Source: Prevotellaceae bacterium (GTDB lineage Bacteria; Bacteroidota; Bacteroidia; Bacteroidales; UBA932). From it: a DNA stretch of 6,727 nucleotides. Location: positions 1 through 6,727 of the forward strand of contig JAIRLF010000137.1 of assembly GCA_031259655.1 (NCBI GenBank), given 5' to 3'. A program made the position numbers and the translations under genes. Every line of letters starts with the position of its first letter. The stretch's first letter is position 1. Positions 6,691-6,727 of the stretch are shown in pieces. A model generated the notes under the pieces. That model ran no database searches. It was not told the DNA's origin and was given only the letters and a program-made list of their open reading frames with translations.

Positions 6691-6727
6691 AAAGCGAGAT
6701 AATTCAAAGGCTTATTTTTATTATAAA

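Overview
The window reads as part of a Bacteroidota (probably Bacteroidales) chromosome. The evidence is the gene content (a KFGKT-type tyrosyl-tRNA synthetase, and a dCMP deaminase next to an S41 peptidase), three close matches to the Bacteroidota housekeeping promoter element TAnnTTTG placed before genes, and the lack of clear Shine-Dalgarno sequences. Genus cannot be told from the sequence alone.

Layout: positions 1-101 hold a short array of 21-bp tandem repeats and an inverted repeat. Positions 214-5746 hold six genes, all on the + strand and tightly packed: tyrS, prmC, a dCMP deaminase, an S41 C-terminal processing peptidase, a hemerythrin/RIC-like di-iron protein and a LuxR-type regulator with a degenerate receiver domain. 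tyrS and prmC share one base (TAATG). After a 52-bp gap with its own promoter, the last four genes overlap by 8, 8 and 4 bases, so they look like one translationally coupled operon. The first four genes are housekeeping (tRNA charging, release-factor methylation, dTTP supply, envelope proteolysis). The last two look like an accessory pair: a probable di-iron sensor or repair protein that keeps all six RIC/YtfE-type ligand positions but lacks the N-terminal Cys-Cys pair, and a DNA-binding protein whose receiver has lost its phosphorylation chemistry. I infer that they form a phosphorylation-independent nitrosative, oxidative or oxygen-response module.

Positions 5747-6471 contain no gene I can support. 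Positions 5804-6188 are a mosaic of repeats. One short flanking unit occurs four times, and the slot in its middle holds a perfect 22-bp palindrome (twice), a 123-bp MITE-like inverted-repeat element (once), or almost nothing (once). The ends of the mosaic are inverted copies of each other. Positions 6211-6385 are AT-rich with no feature seen.

The window ends with a consensus promoter (TTTG-N19-TAACTTTG), a short ORF from 6472, and an uninterrupted (AG)43 tract inside that ORF. At the present repeat number the ORF stops immediately after the tract. In both other frames the sequence is open to the window end. This is the arrangement expected of a phase-variable (contingency) locus read in the OFF state, although an assembly error in the repeat or a non-coding locus are alternatives.
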